A DNA stretch of 64,000 nucleotides from positions 50,147,711 to 50,211,710 of the forward strand of contig CM018683.1 of the NCBI GenBank assembly GCA_009363875.1. The letters are read 5' to 3'. Positions 20,480 through 33,510 of the stretch are shown piece by piece. A program made the translations under genes and the position numbers. The notes beneath the pieces are model-generated. The model saw only the letters and a program-made list of their open reading frames with translations. It had not been told where the DNA came from and did not search any database. Each line of letters opens with the position of its first letter. The first letter of the stretch is position 1. Origin of the DNA: Mikania micrantha (Eukaryota; Streptophyta; Magnoliopsida; Asterales; Asteraceae).

Positions 20480-23400
20480 ATGATGCTAATGGAAAACCCA
20501 AGACCACATGGGCTTGGGTTCCCATTAGAAACTGATCTACTTTCATGTGTGCAGGGACAGCAAGACTCAAAAAGCAACTTGTGGATAGTTGACAGTGGCT
20601 GCTCCAGGCACATGACCGGCAACAAGACCCACTTGCACAAGTTCGAACCATTCTTTGGAGGGTCTGTTGCTTTTGGAAGTGATCCAGTATGTCAATACAT
20701 CACAGGTAGGGGAACAATAACCAATGGTAATGTTAGTTTTGAAAATGTTCATTTTGTGAAAGAATTAAATTATAATTTGTTGAGTGTCTCTCAGGTGTGT
20801 GACCAGAAACATAACATGTTGTTCACTAAAGATGAATGTATTGTCCTGAAACCAGGATTTGTTGTTCCTAATGACTCAGAGCTCCCAGAAGGAACAACAT
20901 GTATTTGCTAGATATGAGCACAGCTTCACCACTTAACAATATAAACGGCTTTCTTTCCAAAGCCTCAATTGATGAATCATCTCTTTGGCATAGAAGGCTT
21001 TGCCATGTAAACTTGAAAAACATGAATAAATTGGTTAAAAATAACTTAGTTACCGGTTTACCAACAAAGGAGTTTGTTTGTGTTGATAAATGTGTTACAT
21101 GCCTTAAAGGGTAGGAACACAAAACTTCTCACCATGCCAAAGAGATAATTCTATAACAACATCCCTACACTTGCTTCATATGGACTTGTTTGGCCCAACA
21201 AGTGTGAAAAGTTTAGGAGAAAAATCTTATTGTCTGGTGGTAACTGATGACTTTTCAAGATACACTTGGGTATTCTTCTTGAGTACCAAGGATGAGAATG
21301 TTGATATCTTGAAGTCATTCATTCTAAGGGTTGAGAATGAAAGTGGCCACAATGCCAAAATCATTTGGTTTGACCAAGGAACAGAATACAAAAATCATAC
21401 TTTAAACTCTTTTTGTGAATCTAAAGGTATCACAAGACAATTAAGTGCTCCTAAGACTCCGCAACAGAATGGTGTTGCTGAGAGAATGAATAGGACACTG
21501 ATTGAGGCTGCCAGAACCTTGTTATCTGATGCCAAACTGCCAATTACCTTTTGGGTAGAAGCAGTCAATATTGCCTGTTATGTCCAAAACAGGATATTGG
21601 TAGTTAAATCACATGGTATGACTCCTTATGAGATTAGGCATAAAAGAAAACCATTTATTGGAATTATGAAACCATTTGGATGTCAATGCACAATCTTGAA
21701 TACCAAAGATCACCTAGCCAAATTTGCTGAGAAATCAGCTGAGGGTTTCCTTGTTGGATACTCTTCTAATGCTAAGGCATATAGAGTGTACATCAAAAGT
21801 TCTAGAATTATTGAAGAGTCTGCAAATGTTCAGTTTAATGTACATACTGTCAATAAATCTGGAACTGGCCCTAATTGGCTATTTGATCTTGATGGATTCA
21901 CATATGCATTTAATCTTTCAAAGGAGTATGATACAAGACCTTAGATAACTACTTCGGTAGCAACTCAGCACAGAAGGGAAGAATATTTTCGTGTAGAACT
22001 GCAATAGCTTCAAGACAAACCTTGGAAGAATCCACTTCAACAACTTAGGCAGTTTCACATTCGGAAACAATTATCACCTCCCAAGAAGGTCCTCTAAGAA
22101 ACTCCGCTTCTACCCCACAAAGTCAAGAGGAAGTTGGGAGCCCTACTGATGAAACAACCACTCTAGAAACTTCTCTATCCAGAGAAAATCTATCCACATC
22201 AATCCAAAGAATTCAAGATTTGCCTGAAGTACAACTTCAGTTTGTACTTCCAAAACTTAAGTCCAACTCTCAAAAGTTATGTTCTCAAGTGGATGTTATT
22301 CCTAGAACTCGCATTCATACCTCTCATCCAGCTGTAAACATCATTGGAAATGTTGATTAAGGAGTATGAATAAGAGGCTCCTTGCATGAAGCAAACATAT
22401 GTTTGTTCTCCTGTTTTCTATCCCAAATTGAACCAAAGAAAGTTGCTGAAGCTTTGAAAGACAGTAGTTGGATAGAAGCAATGAAGGAAGAACTACTTCA
22501 ATTTGAAAGGCAAGGAGTTTGGAAAGTCTGCCCTTTACCTAAGAGAAAGTATGCCATTGGAACTAAGTGGGTGTTCTAAAATAAGAAGGATGACAAGGGT
22601 GTAGTGATCAAGAACAAAGCAAGACTGGTGGCCTAGGGATACACCCAGGAGGAAGGAATTGATTATGATGAAGTGTTTGCGCCAGTTGCAAGAATTGAAG
22701 CCATCAGAATATTCTTAGCATTTGCAGCTGCGAAGAACTTCAAGGTGTTTAAAATGTATGTTAAAAGTGCCTTCCTCTATGGGAAATTGATGAAGAGGTG
22801 TACGTTTGTCAACCACCTAGATTTGAGGATCCAAAGTTTCCTGATCATGTCTGTAAGCTTGATAAGGCTCTATATGGGTTGCATCAAGCTCCCAAAAAAT
22901 GGTATGAAACTTTATCCTCATTTCTGCTGTCAAACAATTTTAAGAGAGGAACCATTGACAAAAGTCTTTTCTTCAAGAAGTCCAATCAGCATATTATGTT
23001 TGTTCAGATATATGTTGATGATATCATTTTTGGTTCTACTAATGAAGCTCTCTGCAGGGATTTTGAAGCACTAATGAAGTCCAAATTTGAAATGAGCTCA
23101 ATGGGAGAACTTACATTCTTTCTTGAACTTTAGGTCAAGCAAACTCCTACAAGGATATTCATTAACCAATCAAAATATGTCAAGGACATTCTTGAAAGGT
23201 TCAACTTCACTGTCTGCAAAGCTCTAGGGACACTAATGTCTAAAACAACATCCTTAGGACCAGACCTTGTGGGGGAGATGTTGATCAGCACCAGTATAAA
23301 GCTATGATTGGCTCCTTGATGTATCTCACAGCAAGCAGGCATGATATCATGTTTGCATCCTGTCTATGTGCAAGATTTCAGGCCAATCCCAAAAGTTCAC

Positions 23401-23954
23401 ATACGCTTGCTGTAAAAACGATCCTCAGATATCTCAAAGGAGCACCAAGCTTAGGATTGTGGTATCCTAGGAATGCAGATTTTCAGCTTACGGCTTACAC
23501 TGACAGTGATTATGGAGGCTGTAACATTAGCAAGAAATCCACATCTAGAGAATGTCAGTTTCTTGGATCTAGAATAGTTTCATGGCAATGTAAGAAGCAA
23601 ACATGTGTTTCTACTTCTACTGCAAAAGCAGAATACATTGTTGCCTCTAGTTGCTGTGCTCAAGTAATCTGGATTCAAAATCAAATGAAAGATTATGGAG
23701 TAGAACTCTCAAATACTCCTATACAGATTGACAACCCCAGTGCAATCTCCATCACAAATAATCCTGTCAAGCATTCCAAGGCCAAGCACATTAACATCAT
23801 ATATCACTTCATAAGAGATTATGCAGAGAAGAAGCTAATTCATCTAGTCAAAGTTGATACTAAACATAATCATGCTGATCTATTAAGCAAGGCTTTTGAT
23901 GAAGGAAGATTCAGGTACTTAATCACAGCTATCGGTATGATTAATTTTGAATAA
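20480..23954 (+). pseudogene. pol: SIRE pol pseudogene: protease, integrase, reverse transcriptase, RNase H
   Basis: Copia order is clear. The protease active-site region DSGCSRHMTG is near 20590-20620. The integrase zinc region (LWHRRLCHVNLKNMNKL) is at about 20985-21110. The integrase core at 21171-21944 has the first Asp in MDLFGP, the second in DQGTEY and the Glu in PQQNGVAER. A Ser/Thr-rich linker follows. RT has the YVDD active site at 23011-23022. RNase H has TDSDYGG near 23500 and ends about 23950. Breaks include a frame change near 20910, a TAG at 21112-21114, stops at 22577-22579, near 22634 and at 23131-23133. It cannot be expressed as one protein. Confidence 0.9.
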
Positions 23955-24491
23955 ATGAATTTGTGTCAAGGTTTAAATAATCCTTCAAAAGACAAACTTA
24001 ACTTATTCTCTGAATAGTGTTTACTCATCAAAAGAAATGTTAAGTCTTCAGAAGTGTTAGTTAATCCTTTATTTTGGAAGAAGTCAAACTTCTTACGATA
24101 TATATTCTTATGCAAGTATTTCTCTTCCAATATAAATCCTTTGCTTCTGAAAACATTTCCTTCTAACTACTCCTCTTTATCAGAAGAACTTGTCTTCCGA
24201 AGCATACACTTCTTTGATGCACAGGTTTACTCCCTTCCGACACTACACGACATAATTTTTATTTTATTCTCGGAAGAATCTCTTTCATCTTCCGAAGTTC
24301 ATTGTGCTACATAGCTATCACGGAAGACCAATTAATCTTCTGTAACTCTGGATCTCAAAAATTAATGTGTCATTATATTAAATGCTGGCATCCGAAGGTA
24401 TAAAAGGTCTCCCGCCCATTCAAATTCTCACTTCCTTCTTCCTCAATTGTCAGTTTCTCTCTAAACTAAACCCTAACCGTCAATCTTCAAA

Positions 24492-26330
24492 ATGGCTCTC
24501 CTTGCATTCAAACATGCTCACAACCTTGTTGCAGAATTGTCTGCAGATCATGATGCCGACTTCACTCCAATCATCTCGTTCCTCTATGGAGCAGGTACAT
24601 TATGGCATTAATTGTCAACCCCGTGGTGTATGAATCTCATCGGCACCAGTTTTTGGGTTCGTGTTCTATTGTTGATTCCTCTAATGGTAGACATCTATCC
24701 GCTACTATTGACTCTCATCCGATTTCCATTTATGTGGGAAACGTTTGTCGACATCTTAAGCGCAATGATGTCGAAGGTAGTGTTTCTTTCACAAGGGATG
24801 AGGTAGCAATGACCTTTCAGTCAATGGGGTACGAAGGTCCCCTTCCTTCAACTCCATATTTGAAGGGTAGAGTGTCCTATAATTACAAGTACCTCCAACA
24901 CGTGTTTTTATATTGCCTTTCAAATAAAACTGGAGATTGGGATCAAATTCCCTCTGATTTGGCTTCGGCAATTCATGGGTTGATCTCCAATCACTTGTTC
25001 AACTTTTCATCATTTGTTTTCAAAAACTTGGTGGACAATCTGTCATCACCAAAGATATTTTGTATGTATCCCAGGTTTTTTGCAACAGATGTTTACCGGT
25101 GAGTTGCTTGCTTCGCTCTCACTAACTGGGAACATTTACAAAGTGCCCTTGGTTACTGCCAAGGTTTTTGTGCAACTAAAGAAGACGAGTGATCAGTTCT
25201 TTGGAACTTTCACTCCTTTTCTTCCGTCCATAGAGCAACATGCTCCTGAAGGTGACAGCTCTGTTAGAACAACAAATGTTGAACCCACACCTTCCAATCA
25301 AACATACCCTCCATCAAAGTCACCTACAAACGTAAGTGAAACCCTGAACAGTTATCTACAACTATTCAGGCTCCTTCTTCTGAACCCAAAAAGAAAAAGG
25401 CAAAGAGACCTGGTAAGGGCCCAGTTCTACCTAAGGTGCAAACCCACACCTGCTGCTTTACCATTGGATCTTCCTCTGGATCCAGTGGTTGCCCTTCACC
25501 CATCCAATAGCCCTCAGTGCATGTCACCATACATACCTGAGAATATCCAAAGGGATGCCACTACTCAGGAGCTGGCTTCTACGGAAGTAGCTCCTCTAGA
25601 ACAAGGACTGTCTCCCAGGTCCGTAGGTCTATCTAGACCATCACAGCCCCCACTCATCCAGATACCCAAGCTCAAGGCACCTCCTCTGCTACTCTGTATG
25701 ACCCACTTTCTCCCACTTCCCAAACTCTTTTGAGAATGCTGACAAAGTTGCAAGAGAGGTTCCCTGACCCAGAGCTTACAACAACATAGGTTGACCCCAG
25801 CAGTATTGAAGGGGTTAATACAGTGGAGGCTTCCACTACTGATGAACCATCTTTAATTCATCAGGACAGTGGTAAAGGCAATAAGACCTCCTCTGTGTCA
25901 ACTCACGTTGCCGGTTACTTCTTTGAGGTCATCTTCAATGAGAGGAATCTAGGGTGTCAAGAAACCACATCTGGTGATGGAGGTGCAGGAGCAAGGCTCA
26001 AGACTCCATCACCCAAGGATTCCACTCTGGTGGATTAAGGGCCCACTATTCAGGAATTGATGGTCACCATCTCCACCCTACAAGCCATGGTAGTTAACCT
26101 GGAAGCTGAGGTAGCTACCTTGAGGCTACATGTCCAAGAGAAAGAGGCAACCATCTTGGATCTTCAGCGCAGATCGCCCATTGTCTTCTCCCCTTTCCAT
26201 CCTGATCCCAACCAGGTGTCCTCACTTTCCCTTGATGCTACCATAAAGGGGAGAAGAAAAAACCTATGGGATCACCACCAACATCACCTATGGGATCACC
26301 ATCTCCAGCAGAAGGAGGGGAGGAAGCTGC
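24492..26330 (+). pseudogene. SIRE post-pol (envelope-position) ORF, first half, broken
   Basis: The first ATG of the post-pol region is at 24492 (MALLAFKHAHNLV), but the frame stops after about 39 codons. The next frame from about 24600 carries YKYLQHVFLYCLSNKTGDW, then DLASAIHGLISNHLFNFSSF and FCMYPRF. This block is characteristic of the extra ORF that follows pol in SIRE-type elements, often annotated as hypothetical protein in Asteraceae genomes. Further frames to 26330 are Pro/Ser/Thr-rich, with a short Leu-rich coiled coil at 26057-26170. It is cut at 26330 by the nested insertion. The ORF occupies the position of an envelope gene, but no signal peptide or fusion motif is visible. Confidence 0.7.
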
Positions 26331-26682
26331 TGTCACACCCTGAACCGGCGGGGTTGGATCAGATTCCCCGTCGGATGGAAGGTTCCCGGGGCACGATATC
26401 GTGAGTGATAATCGTGATGATCAGATTGTTTACCTTGCACATGATATAAATGAGAAATACTAAATAGAATAGAATTACAAAGTTAAATTAAATCCGTATC
26501 GTTCATAATTTAACAATGTAAATCTATCATAAACATCATAAGGTTTCTATCTTGTATACGCACAAGATATACAAAATAATTGTATAATGATGTTCCAAAA
26601 GTATACAGGTCCAAAAATACTAAGTCTTCTATCTGAAGTCCTAGTCCAAAAGCATAAGCTTCTTAATTGACCTGTTCGTCAC

Positions 26683-28026
26683 CTGAGAAGTCATGCAAAA
26701 ATAAAGTCAACACATGGTTGGTGTGTTCATATAGTTTTGTATTTGAAAACAATTTGTAAACAATTTTCGGTAAAAACCCTAATCTCATTAACATCACATG
26801 TAATATTCACATCGGTATGCTTATATATAGGGCATACCCCTGAGTCGAGCCTACAACCCGCCCAGACGCCATCCACCACATACTAATCCGCATATGACAC
26901 TGTTGTTAATGATAATTAAGCATTTTTACCTACCATACACTTCTATTCCACCATCGTTCTAACATACACTCCAAAACATTTGTTAAACCCTCGGGTAACA
27001 ACCTTAATCTCATTAACACCACATGTATCATCCAGATCGGTATGCTTATATATAGGGCATACCCTTGAGTCGAGCCTACAACCCGCACAAACGTCGTCCC
27101 ACCACATACTAATCCACATAGGACATTGTTGTTAATGATAATTAAGCATTTTACCCCTATTATTAACCCATTAGTTCTTCAGTTCTTTGTTCCTGTAAAT
27201 ACAACAATTTGGAATCGCTATTGATTACTTAAGTTCATCACACAATTATGATCAACCACAACAATTGTAAAAACAGTTAAATAAATGCTTAATTAAGTGA
27301 ATAAATAAACATTTAATAAAATCTTAGACCTAATGATTGGGCCTTGGTCAACTCGAGTAGACTAGTCTAGCAATCAGGTACTTAATAGTAAAGGAGATCT
27401 GTAAACCTCATCAAACATGTGACCTATAATCAATTAGTCTAGCTAGGACATCTTTTGATATATAGGATTTTATAGTTCTTTAGACCGTCCATAGTTCGTA
27501 TAGTTCTTTGGCACATGTTATCTTTGAGCATTTCCCAGATGTTCCTCAAAACAGTTAGGGAATACTATAAATATCATCAAGCATGCGTCTCATATTCGAT
27601 CAGTCTAGCTAGGACATCTTTCAAACCTTAGATTGGCACATGCTATCTTTGATATTTCCCAGTTAGACCCTTAAAATAGTTCTTTGTACTTAGTTCTTTG
27701 AAATAGATCGTTAGTTCTTTGAAATAGACAGTTGAAAATAGTTCTTTGTTTTAGATCTTTAGTTCTTTGAAAATAGTCCTTTGAAAATAATTCTTTGAAA
27801 ATAGTTCTTTGATTTGAAGAGTTATGTATTCATGATGAATAGATAACTTGTTTTAAGCCCAATAAACAGTTTACCTAGACAGGAGTCTAGAATAACAGGT
27901 ATACACGTAAAACATATACAAAGTCAAAGCATTTAAGGAAATATAATCCAAGGAAAATAATTTACTCATGCTTCTCAGCCCCGCGTTTGAAAACAAAAAT
28001 GTTTAGAAAAGGGGAAATGAACTCAC
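26683..28026 (-). other. predicted intron or structured domain in unit A
   Basis: On the minus strand, CAG|GTGAGTTCAT has its GT at 28026-28025 and the TTCTCAG acceptor ends at 26683. ATGAACACACC (plus 26720-26730) can pair with GGTGAGTTCAT (plus 28017-28027) with one mismatch. A TTGAC branch-like motif lies between the 3' arm and the acceptor. It is the same architecture as in the other LTRs. Confidence 0.45.
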
Positions 28027-28879
28027 CTGTGTTGCTCTGTACTGTAATATCACAAAATGTGCGCTCTTGTTTGTAGTCTAAGTATCTTCAGTTCCTGAGT
28101 TTTTTTAAAAGAGTTCGAATACTATAAGTATACATATTAGTCGTCGCGTCTAAGGTTTGGTCTCGGTGTGCAACTAAGTGTCTTATGTTACTAATGTGCT
28201 TCTATGATTTAATCTAGCTAACCTAACGTAATTACCCATTGACATCCCGAATCCCATGATTAGTCATATGAACTTTAATTTACATGGGTTATTTATGTTC
28301 ATTTTAATTTAAAACTTTTATTTAGAAAATTATTTAATTTAATTTAACAAGGTTCATAAACCATTTTCTTTTATCTCAATATCATTAACTTAGCATAAAA
28401 TCCATTATTCATATGATAGGCTTAAGTAAAAACCCATTGGGCCGACCCGATAATGATCTTTGATCTCAAATGGATCATCAATCAAGTTTCTTGGAATAGT
28501 ATTACATAGAAAACTAACCATCTAGGTTAATTGTCCATCGTATTACTTTCTTAAAGTTTAATGTCAATAATTAAATTAACACCCACTTTTAAATCATTGT
28601 TTTGTTTCCACATGACTTAAAATATATATGCCCAATTGTTTCAAACTTACTATATAGATGTTAACAATTTATATTAAATTGTTAAATTATCTTAAAGAAA
28701 TCTCTTGTTAAAGAGTTTCTAACCTCATGAGTATCCTAATTATATTTTGAGTTTAAAATACGTCTTAATATACCCTCATGCACCTATGCTAAATCCCCAT
28801 GCACACACATTATTACCATGCATAATTTTTCCATCAATCCCTAAAGTTATGTTTAACAGTACTCGGTTCAGCATTGTTA

Positions 28880-29365
28880 TAATTACATAGCACTCATGTT
28901 TGGTTGTCACTTGAATCAGCGAACCTCCTAGCTGCCATGGAGGCAGCGAACCTTTTGGCTTCGGCCAAGGGTTCGGTAATGCAAATGGCTAGACAAACCT
29001 GTGACGTTCGGCAAGGAGTTGCAGCCCATGGTTCGTGTAAGGTTTCGCTGGCATGGTGGGTTCGTGGCTCATAGTTTGTTTCCATGTAAGGTTCGGTGAC
29101 CACCAGGGTTCATGATTTCCATGCAAGGGATGATATAGGTTCGGCCAATATGTATAAGGTTCGACAACATCTATGGTTCGGCGGAGATAGGTTCGTGAGT
29201 CCTAAGGTTCGCCATCCTAGGTTCGGCTGCAGGTTCGGTGCAGGGGGTCTACAGGTTCATTGCAAGAGACCAACAGGGTTCGGTGCAGTGTTAACAGGGT
29301 TCGGCTGGTTGGATAAGGTTCGGCTAGCTGCTGGTTGGTTCGACTAGACTGTTTCTCGCGAACCT
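28880..29365 (-). repeat. GGTTCG-punctuated block of unit A
   Basis: About 20 exact or near copies of GGTTCG recur every 10-35 bp, mostly as GGTTCGGC or GGTTCGTG, with unlike sequence between. It ends in oppositely oriented GCGAACC words at both sides (near 28918 and 29358). Small hairpins are present, such as CTGCC-atgga-GGCAG and TTGGC-ttcg-GCCAA. ORFs across it are low-complexity and are not proposed as genes. Confidence 0.6.
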
Positions 29366-30430
29366 GTAGCCTTTAATGGATCCCATCCTCATTCTCGAGA
29401 GCTCAAATCTGTTACAACCCAATCCTATAACTTCTTAATCGTTTACCATGATCTATTTCAAGTTCTCTAAGTGTTTAATGACGATTAGAATAATAATCAA
29501 TACAAGGGTTGTGGCATACACTAAAACCGAAATAAACACTAAGATTTACCTTAAAATGACAGATGGATGTGCGAATAGCTTGTAATTCCGGGTTCTACGT
29601 GAAGAGATGAACATTCTGACACCGACTATGCTTGAATCCGACTAGAAACGAGCTCCAAATCTTAGAGAGAAGTTTGAGGTTTTAGAGAGAGAGGGCTAGA
29701 GAGAGAGTGACGAAATTTGGTGTAGGAAATGAGTTGGTGTTGGTGGGTGAGGGAAGTAATTGCTTCATTTAATGGTTTAGAAAATATCCGTTTGTTCGGT
29801 CTCGTTCGGTTTCGCGTAAAATATCGATTTCTTCGTAGTTTTCATAACGAAACGAGACGGTTTATAAAATAGGATTTATAAAATTAATTCAAGTGGTTAT
29901 TCCAAGTAAATTAACTAAATATCTTTTGTTCATTTAAATTTTTCAGAAATATTAAATTTACTGTTTAAAAATCGAATCGTACAGTCGTCGCGCGTATTCG
30001 TTCGAATCGTCACCCGTACGAACACGACGATAACTATACTTTTCAATATTATTTTCTAATTATCGAATATCATTCTGTCACACCCCGAGCCGGCGGGGTA
30101 GGATCGGGTTTTCCCCAACGGGCGGAAGGTTCCCGGGGCGCGATATCGGGATGATAATCGAAATGATCAGATTGTTCGCATTGCACATGATATATAAATG
30201 AGAAACTTTGCTAATTTAAAACAGGATTACAGAGTTAAATTATATCGGTTAAGTTTACAACTTAACAATGTAAACCCACTATCACATCATAAGTCTTCAA
30301 TCTTGTAGCTGTACAAGATATACTAAACAACTGTAAAATGTTGCTTCAAAATATGCAGGTCCAAAAAGCTAGGTCCTCTATCAGATAACCTAATCCAAAG
30401 AAATAACTCTTCAGTTGACCTGTTCGTCAC

Positions 30431-31623
30431 CTAAGAAGTCATGCAAGAATAAAGTCAACACATGGTTGGTGAGTTCATATAATTTAGTATTTGAAAATGA
30501 TTTGAAAATGATTTGAAAATTATGTGAAAATGATTTGAAAACCTCCTTTGGTAAAGACCCTAACCTCATTAACTCCACATGTATCATCCAGATCGGTATG
30601 CTTATGTATAGGGCATACCCCTGAGTCGAGGCTACAACCCCGCCCAGACGCCATCCCACCACATACTAATCCGCATAGGACATTGTTGTTAATGATAATT
30701 AGGCATTTTTACCCTACCACTTACCCATGACTCTTCTATTTTTCGTCCCTGTAATTACAATCATTTGAAATCCATGTTGATTTCATAAGTTCATCACCCA
30801 ATATGATCAACCATAGTAGTTGTAAAAACAGTTATAAATGCTTAATTTAATAAATAAATAAACATTTAATAAAATCTAAGTCCTAATGATTGGGGCCTGT
30901 GGTCATACTCGAGTAGACTAGTCTGTCAATCTAGGTACTTAGTAGTTAGGGAATTCTGTAAATATCCTCAAACATAAGACCTACAAGTCAATCAGTCTAG
31001 CTAGGACTTCTTGAAATATAGGATTTCTGGATTCAATGTGTTGGCATATGTTATCTCTGATATTTCCCATACTATCCCTTAAAAATGATTTAATGATTCG
31101 TCTGATTCTGTCACAAGAAGTACTTGATATGTTGATCATGGAATACTAGATTCGGTGATCGAATGTACTCTTGGTTCGTTGTTCATCAAACACTTGGTTT
31201 ATTGAACATCGAATGTTAACTTTGCAAAGATTGTTTTGTTTGATTTCTTGAAGTCCCACACTTGTTTGTCAAAATGTTTGGTTTGATTTCCTTGAATTCA
31301 CCCACTTGATTTGTCAAAATGTTTGGTTTGATTTCCTTGAACTCACCCACTTGATTTGTCAAAATGTTTGATGTGATTCTTTTGAAATGTTTTGATCCGT
31401 TGAAATCTTTTAGTTTGAATCTGATTATTCACTTAGTTTATAAGTAAATCAGTTAGTAAACCTGTATAAAATCTTCCTAGACATGGTCTAGGATAACATT
31501 TATATATATGTAAAACATATAAATTTAAAAGCATTTAAGTAAACAATTTAAATAACAGTTTACGCATGCTTCTCAGCCCCGCGTTTTAAAACAAAAATGT
31601 TTGAAAAGGGGCAATGAACTCAC
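30431..31623 (-). other. predicted intron or structured domain in unit B
   Basis: On the minus strand, CAG|GTGAGTTCAT has its GT at 31623-31622, and TTCTTAG at 30431 would be the acceptor. GGTGAGTTCAT (plus 31614-31624, read on minus) pairs perfectly over 11 bp with ATGAACTCACC (plus 30468-30478, read on minus). Confidence 0.45.
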
Positions 31624-32821
31624 CTGTGTTGCCGTGCAATAAACCACAAAAGATATGCGCACTCTTTGACTGTTGCCTAAGTATCTTTAGCACCTGAGTT
31701 ATTTTAAAGAATTCGAATACGATAAGTACCTACAGAAATTGTCGTATCTATGGTTTGGTCTCGATGTGCAACTACGTGTCCTAGATTACTAGTATGTTTC
31801 TAGAATTTCCTCTATCTAAGTTAGACTATTACCCATTAGTAACCCAAATCCCACATAAAGCATTTAAAGTATTTAAGTAAAACATTTTCAATTTATTACA
31901 TTTTAAGTTAATCATTTTTTTTTAGGAAATCATTTAATTATTTTGATAAGGTTTATAATTTATTTTCTTTTCATGAAAAGCATAATTAAATTAAGAAAGT
32001 GTAATTAACATGATGGGCTTATATTAAACCCATTGGGCCATTCTTGGGCCCACTAAAAGACTTTGATTTTCAAACGATCTCTTGTTTGCTTATTAAGGCA
32101 TTAACCTAGATGGTGTAAATAACCATTTAGATTAATCATGTGTCCTTGAAATTCCCAATGGTTTAGGTGTTAACATTTAAGTCAAACCAAAACCTTTAGG
32201 TTCTTGTTTTCCATTCCGAATGTATTCCTCTCATGATATTGATATCTTAGCTTAAGAAGACTCATTTGTGTTTAACCAATTGAATGATCGTCCCTTACAA
32301 TGATTACATACCATAAGTGTACTAGAATATCCTATGTTAAATTGATAGTTAACCCTAACATGGCTTTTATTGAAGTTTAGATCTTGTGGGCCTTTTCTTA
32401 GGCCTAAATTGCCATTGTGACCCGATTGATTAATATTAAACTTAATCAAATGTACAACGGGTCATCCTTAGTTATTGAGCCAAATTAAGTTAAACAAACT
32501 ACGTGTGGGTCAAGTCTAGAACCAATCTCATTCCTAACGAGCTAAACTCGAACTGGTTGGATCATTACAACACATGGGCCGATTAACACCCCCATATGGG
32601 CCGAAGATAGGTTATTGGGCCTAGATCAAAAGAGTTGGGCCGCTTGAATTTGCCTTGGGCTAGTGAATGTTGTGTTGGGCTATGATGGGCCATTCGATTT
32701 CTACAAGGTGTGATTGAACGTGGGTTTAGCAAAGTTGTGAGCCCAAAGGAATTAATGTGGCTGAATTATAAGCACATGGATCAATTGCCTTATACCCAAC
32801 CCAACCGAAGAAGAGGAATGA

Positions 32822-33510
32822 TCAGCGAACCTATGGCTAAAATTTTAAGGTTCGGCCATAGACACTAAAGGTTCGGTGATATTGGCGGCCATGGATTCGT
32901 TTGCAGTGGTTCGGCCAAAATGGTGTAAGGTTCGTGTGCCCAGGTTGCAAGCAGGTTCGGCTAACATGAGCCTCCAAGGTTCGCCAATGATGAGGTGGGT
33001 TCGTTAGTTCATTAAGGTTCGGCTGATAAGGATAAGGATCAGCTAGGGTTTGCAGCAACAGGGTTCGATGCTATCATGCATGCCTAGGTTCGGGTGCATG
33101 ATGGGTTCGCTAGGGTTCGTGAAAACTGAAGGGCTCGTTTAAGTAGGATAGGTTCTCCATGCATGGTTCGCTCATGAGTTCATACAGGTTCGCAGACTAT
33201 AGGGTTCGGCCAACTGGAAGGCATAGGTTCGCTACATAAGGTGTGAGGTTCGTGGTTAGGGCATGGTTCGTGATGGCAGAAGGTCCGCTAGTTGTCCTAG
33301 AGTTCGGCTGGTTCGATCGCAGGCTCAAGGTTCGCGGTAACAAGGTTCGTGAGGGCTCGCCAACCAGATGTAAGGTTCGTGGCGGCCTGATGGTTCGTAT
33401 CTCAGCCTAAGGGTTTGCCAAGGTTCGCTGGGGTGGCTACCAGGGTTCGGCCACCTTCGTGAGAGTTCGGCCGGTGGTTTCTAACGAACCTGTATGGTTC
33501 GTTTTCATAA
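32822..33510 (-). repeat. GGTTCG-punctuated block of unit B
   Basis: More than 30 exact or near copies of GGTTCG, spaced about 15-30 bp, are embedded in otherwise non-repeating sequence. GCGAACC (32825) and ACGAACC (33484) mark the ends in the opposite orientation. The block is longer than its unit A counterpart, but individual spacers do not align easily, so the spacing word is better conserved than what it separates. Confidence 0.65.

Larger units (their letters stand above)
26331..30075 (-). repeat. LTR-like unit A (3745 bp)
   Basis: Starts on the plus strand with TGTCACACCC and matches unit B throughout, with many differences and indels. Landmarks on the minus strand, in order, are the AG-rich tract near 29680-29720, the GGTTCG-rich block (28880-29365), the CAG|GTGAGTTCAT site at 28017-28029, short repeats of TTAGTTCTTTGAAAATAG type at about 27655-27815, a duplicated segment of about 224 bp carrying GGTATGC...GCATACC hairpins (26813 and 27038), and a TTCTCAG acceptor at 26683. 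Confidence 0.75.
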
